The notes under the pieces: generated by a model
Databases searched by the model: none
Seen by the model: the letters and a program-made list of their open reading frames with translations, nothing else
What the model was told of the DNA's origin: nothing
Position numbers and translations under genes: made by a program
In this document: positions 62,866 to 64,000 of the stretch, piece by piece
Layout: every line of letters begins with the position of its first letter
How positions within the stretch are numbered: position 1 is the stretch's first letter
DNA from: Kitagawia praeruptora
Lineage: Eukaryota > Streptophyta > Magnoliopsida > Apiales > Apiaceae
Direction of reading: 5' to 3'
NCBI GenBank assembly: GCA_037693485.1
Contig: CM075348.1
Span: 128,041,609-128,105,608 of the forward strand
Length of the DNA: 64,000 nt

Positions 62866-63455
62866 AAATATCACACCATATTTTTCAATTGTTAATAAAA
62901 TATATTAAAAATCTGCATGTGTTGTTTATAATAAGGAAATATTAGTATAATCCGTAAACATGAGTATATTAAAATTATATTAAATTAAAATTAATTAATA
63001 ATTATATAATTGTCGAAACATTAAAAATTTTGGTACCTATTTTTTGATATATGTTTTTTGGTATTTCGTGAATTTACTTATTTACCCTTCATTATAAATA
63101 AAAATATATATGATATTTATACTATTAAAACACCAAAAATAAATAAAACATAATACAATTAAAGGTAATTAGTCGATTGCCTTTTTCACATTTACTTTTA
63201 GTTGAAGATATTACCTTTTATAAACACCTAAAAACCTCAATCATATCATATTTTCCAATCAATTCATATCTAGCAATAACTAACCAAAAATAAATAATAA
63301 CATAATACAATTAAAGGTATTTAGTCGATTGCCTTTTTCACATTTACTTTTAGTTGAAGATATTACCTTTTATAAACACCTAAAAACCTCAATCATATCA
63401 TATTTTCCAATCAATTCATATCTAGCAATAATTAATATATACTCAAAAATATCAC
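62866..63455. repeat. Repeat P, copy 2, uninterrupted reference copy
   Basis: Runs through both Helitron target sites (TTAATAAAA|TATATT near 62900 and ATATTTA|TACTATT at 63119/63120) without insertion. Confidence 0.88.
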
Positions 63456-63812
63456 ATCATATCATATAATCAGTAACAAAATATAATAGAAATTCGTATT
63501 ACGAATAATAACCATTAAATTTTTAGTAAAAAAAATCAGAATCATTAGATCTAATTATTAAATATATTATATGATTAAATTAATTTACTAAAATTTCAAG
63601 TTTCAAATTTTATCAACGACATATTTATTTTAAAATTTTATAATATAAGTTTTAAACCATGCATATCATTAACTAATTTTATATTAAATTATTAAAATTA
63701 AAATTAAAATAAAATATTTTAAATAATGATTATATAAAAATATAATTATGACATAAAATAAAATTTATTACATATCAACAAAAATCCGTGCATCGCACGG
63801 GTTATAAGCTAG
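63456..63812 (+). mobile_element. Helitron-type copy with tail (j)
   Basis: Shares the d/e/f family body and ends with hairpin CCGTGCATCGCACGG, GTTATAAG CTAG|T (63809-63813). The 5' edge is not determined. Confidence 0.65.
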
Positions 63813-63915
63813 TGTAAATTAATTAAGAATCGTGGAAAATTAATAATTGAGATTACAATGACCACAAATAGAAAAAAAGAAATTAACCTGTGTTTTTCTT
63901 TCGCCCAAATTAACT
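63813..63915. repeat. R1 repeat, right-end fragment
   Basis: AAATTAATTAAGAATCGTGG through CAAATAGAAAAAAAGAAATT; equals the right part of the R1 copy at 51769-52110. Followed by P-like text (TTTTGGTACTTCGTAAATTT) to the window end. Confidence 0.75.
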
Positions 63916-64000
63916 TATTTTTTGGTACTTCGTAAATTTACTTATCTACCCTTCATTATAAAGAAAATAAATACACCTAAAAAAAATATTAACATAATAT

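Noticed and set aside
1..64000. CRISPR array, rRNA or tRNA genes
   Set aside because: No spaced direct-repeat array, no rRNA core sequence and no tRNA cloverleaf with A and B boxes was found; the primer-binding sites only mimic tRNA 3' ends.

Overview
The window is nuclear DNA of a flowering plant, most likely a eudicot. The evidence is spliced genes with canonical GT/AG introns, AT-rich introns and intergenic DNA, plant Ty3/gypsy (chromovirus and Athila-type) and Ty1/copia elements, hAT, Mutator and Stowaway MITEs, Helitrons, L1-type LINE remnants and an Au-like SINE. I cannot name the species from sequence alone.

The one convincing host gene is the 3' part of NOC4 (nucleolar complex protein 4, ribosome biogenesis), + strand. 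Thirteen exons (3008..35292) can be joined with canonical splice sites into 464 codons plus stop without a break; the 5' exons lie upstream of the window. Its introns are swollen by transposons. An in-sense chromovirus occupies the intron before the first visible exon (1..~2856). A 10.2-kb antisense Athila-type element lies in the 12-kb intron 7362..19393. An 8.4-kb antisense gag-protease-only relative lies in the 9.4-kb intron 19554..28949. A 3.9-kb hAT locus carrying a small gag-only copia element, Helitron pieces, a Stowaway MITE and microsatellites lies in the last intron (29213..35118).

Downstream (36.6-43.5 kb) a ~970-bp Mutator-type MITE with a 9-bp target duplication contains a nested 5.9-kb Mutator-like element with long terminal inverted repeats. 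The inner element holds the C-terminal part of a transposase and three accessory reading frames, each broken by one early stop.

From 43.5 kb to the end the sequence is very AT-rich and built from Helitron-type DNA. Short hairpins followed by CTAG|T recur. A repeat (here called R1) follows three of the Helitron tails. A stretch at 45.9-50.8 kb contains exon-like pieces, one of them a broken UTP7/WDR46-like 5' part. Two Helitrons (54391..56496, minus; 56716..62368, plus) can be delimited to the base, because uninterrupted copies of their target repeat exist in the same window and read straight through both insertion sites.

I see no tRNA, rRNA or CRISPR. Exon limits come from translating by eye and matching the known family. 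LTR and MITE limits come from matching repeat ends and target duplications by eye; similarity estimates are visual.
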